Assembly: GCF_024653915.1 (NCBI RefSeq) | Contig: NZ_JANLGY010000028.1 | Span: 1-64,000, forward strand | Source of the DNA: Sulfuricaulis sp. | Lineage (GTDB): Bacteria; Pseudomonadota; Gammaproteobacteria; Acidiferrobacterales; Sulfurifustaceae | DNA length: 64,000 bases | Direction: 5' to 3' | Shown: in pieces, positions 63,740-64,000 of the stretch | How the letters are laid out: the number at the start of each line of letters is the position of its first letter | How positions within the stretch are numbered: the first letter of the stretch is position 1 | Notes under the pieces: model-generated | Seen by the model: only the letters and a program-made list of their open reading frames with translations | What the model was told of the DNA's origin: nothing | The model's database searches: none | Program-made: the position numbers and the translations under genes

Positions 63740-64000
63740 TCAAGCAAAATATTCACGAAAGGCAATCCAGCCACGACGCTGGACGGGGTCGTCGTTGGCC
63801 TGCGCGCTGCGCCAGTGGCGCGCGAGCTCCGCACGCCGCTCCACGGCGCGGGCCAACGTGGGTCCGTATTGTTCGCGCATGTCTTCGGCATAGCTTTCCA
63901 GCGCGCGGACATTGCCATCTATATACTCCACCGCGGCCAGCCCGGCGCGTTCACCCGACTGCACCGCGGCGGCGATGCCGGCGCCGGTGATGGGGTGTGT
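63740..64000 (-). CDS. FAD-dependent oxidoreductase, LipT-like, C-terminus only
   Basis: The visible C-terminal 86 residues begin HPITGAGIAAAVQSGERAGL, the FAD-binding end motif of geranylgeranyl-reductase-like oxidoreductases. They continue with a helical tail ending FREYFA. The gene extends beyond the right edge. It ends 20 bp before the LipS2-like gene on the same strand. A related oxidoreductase (LipT) is encoded with lipS1 and lipS2 in sulfur oxidisers and could supply electrons; with only the C-terminus visible this stays tentative. Confidence 0.6.
   Translation of the reverse strand, partial: THPITGAGIAAAVQSGERAGLAAVEYIDGNVRALESYAEDMREQYGPTLARAVERRAELARHWRSAQANDDPVQRRGWIAFREYFA

Overview
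The window looks like chromosomal DNA of a free-living gammaproteobacterium, probably a chemolithotrophic sulfur oxidiser. The gammaproteobacterial signs are the dapA-bamC pair, homodimeric-type AceE, EttA, the full-length PurL with a fused amidotransferase domain, DsbB and a PilT/PilU ATPase. The sulfur signs are a cysteine-less DsrC homologue, a protein resembling DsrS, a sulfurylase/APS-kinase fusion, and at the right edge a LipS2-like radical SAM enzyme next to the C-terminus of an oxidoreductase resembling LipT. The last two match the lipoate-assembly genes known beside sHdr-LbpA sulfur-oxidation systems. An Acidiferrobacterales-like organism is a guess only. No tRNA, rRNA, CRISPR array, insertion sequence or phage was recognised.

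Layout. 1-3.0 kb: aceF start and aceE. 3.5-8.9 kb: an M17 aminopeptidase, a VPxPA-CTERM exported protein, a CHASE2 membrane protein, a 35-residue membrane peptide and a Urate_ox_N-type membrane protein. 9-12.4 kb: argD, argF and an orphan ABC ATPase. 12.4-18.8 kb: Sat-CysC fusion, a FimX-like degenerate c-di-GMP protein, and ettA. 19-21.2 kb: a bufferin (copper-binding RiPP) operon bufA-bufB-bufC. 21.3-27.3 kb: dsbB, a tandem-thioredoxin protein, an Atm1-type exporter, the Cys-less DsrC homologue and kup. 27.5-31.4 kb: MoxR ATPase, HExxH/VWA protein and DsrS-like protein. 31.5-36.4 kb: lytic transglycosylase, cupin, and pgl-zwf-gnd. 36.4-40.5 kb: an accessory, partly AT-rich stretch with REP-like hairpins, a frameshifted gene and a DUF4160-DUF2442-HicB cluster. 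40.5-49 kb: purL, an MBL hydrolase, bamC, dapA, galT. 49-53.4 kb: small zinc-ribbon/stress-type proteins and the divergent AmmeMemoRadiSam trio. 53.5-60.9 kb: rtcB, peroxiredoxin, PIN-PhoH, a LysR regulator, a pilus retraction ATPase and a DUF302 protein. 61-64 kb: a FadL-type porin and the LipS2/LipT-like pair.

The most striking non-coding feature is a set of four unrelated intergenic repeat families (units CACGGGG, ACAGGATT, CGCAAAG, CGCCAAG). All share one architecture: tandem 8-12 nt units, an AT-rich spacer, then the same units inverted. They occur in at least a dozen intergenic gaps, split operon-like pairs, and in places supply stop or start codons of neighbouring genes. A separate terminal-inverted-repeat element of about 95 bp occurs twice. 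A hairpin-rich segment at 29956-30216 has two 11-bp hairpins whose loops are complementary to each other.

All assignments come from reading the sequence by eye. Family names are recalled and were not searched.
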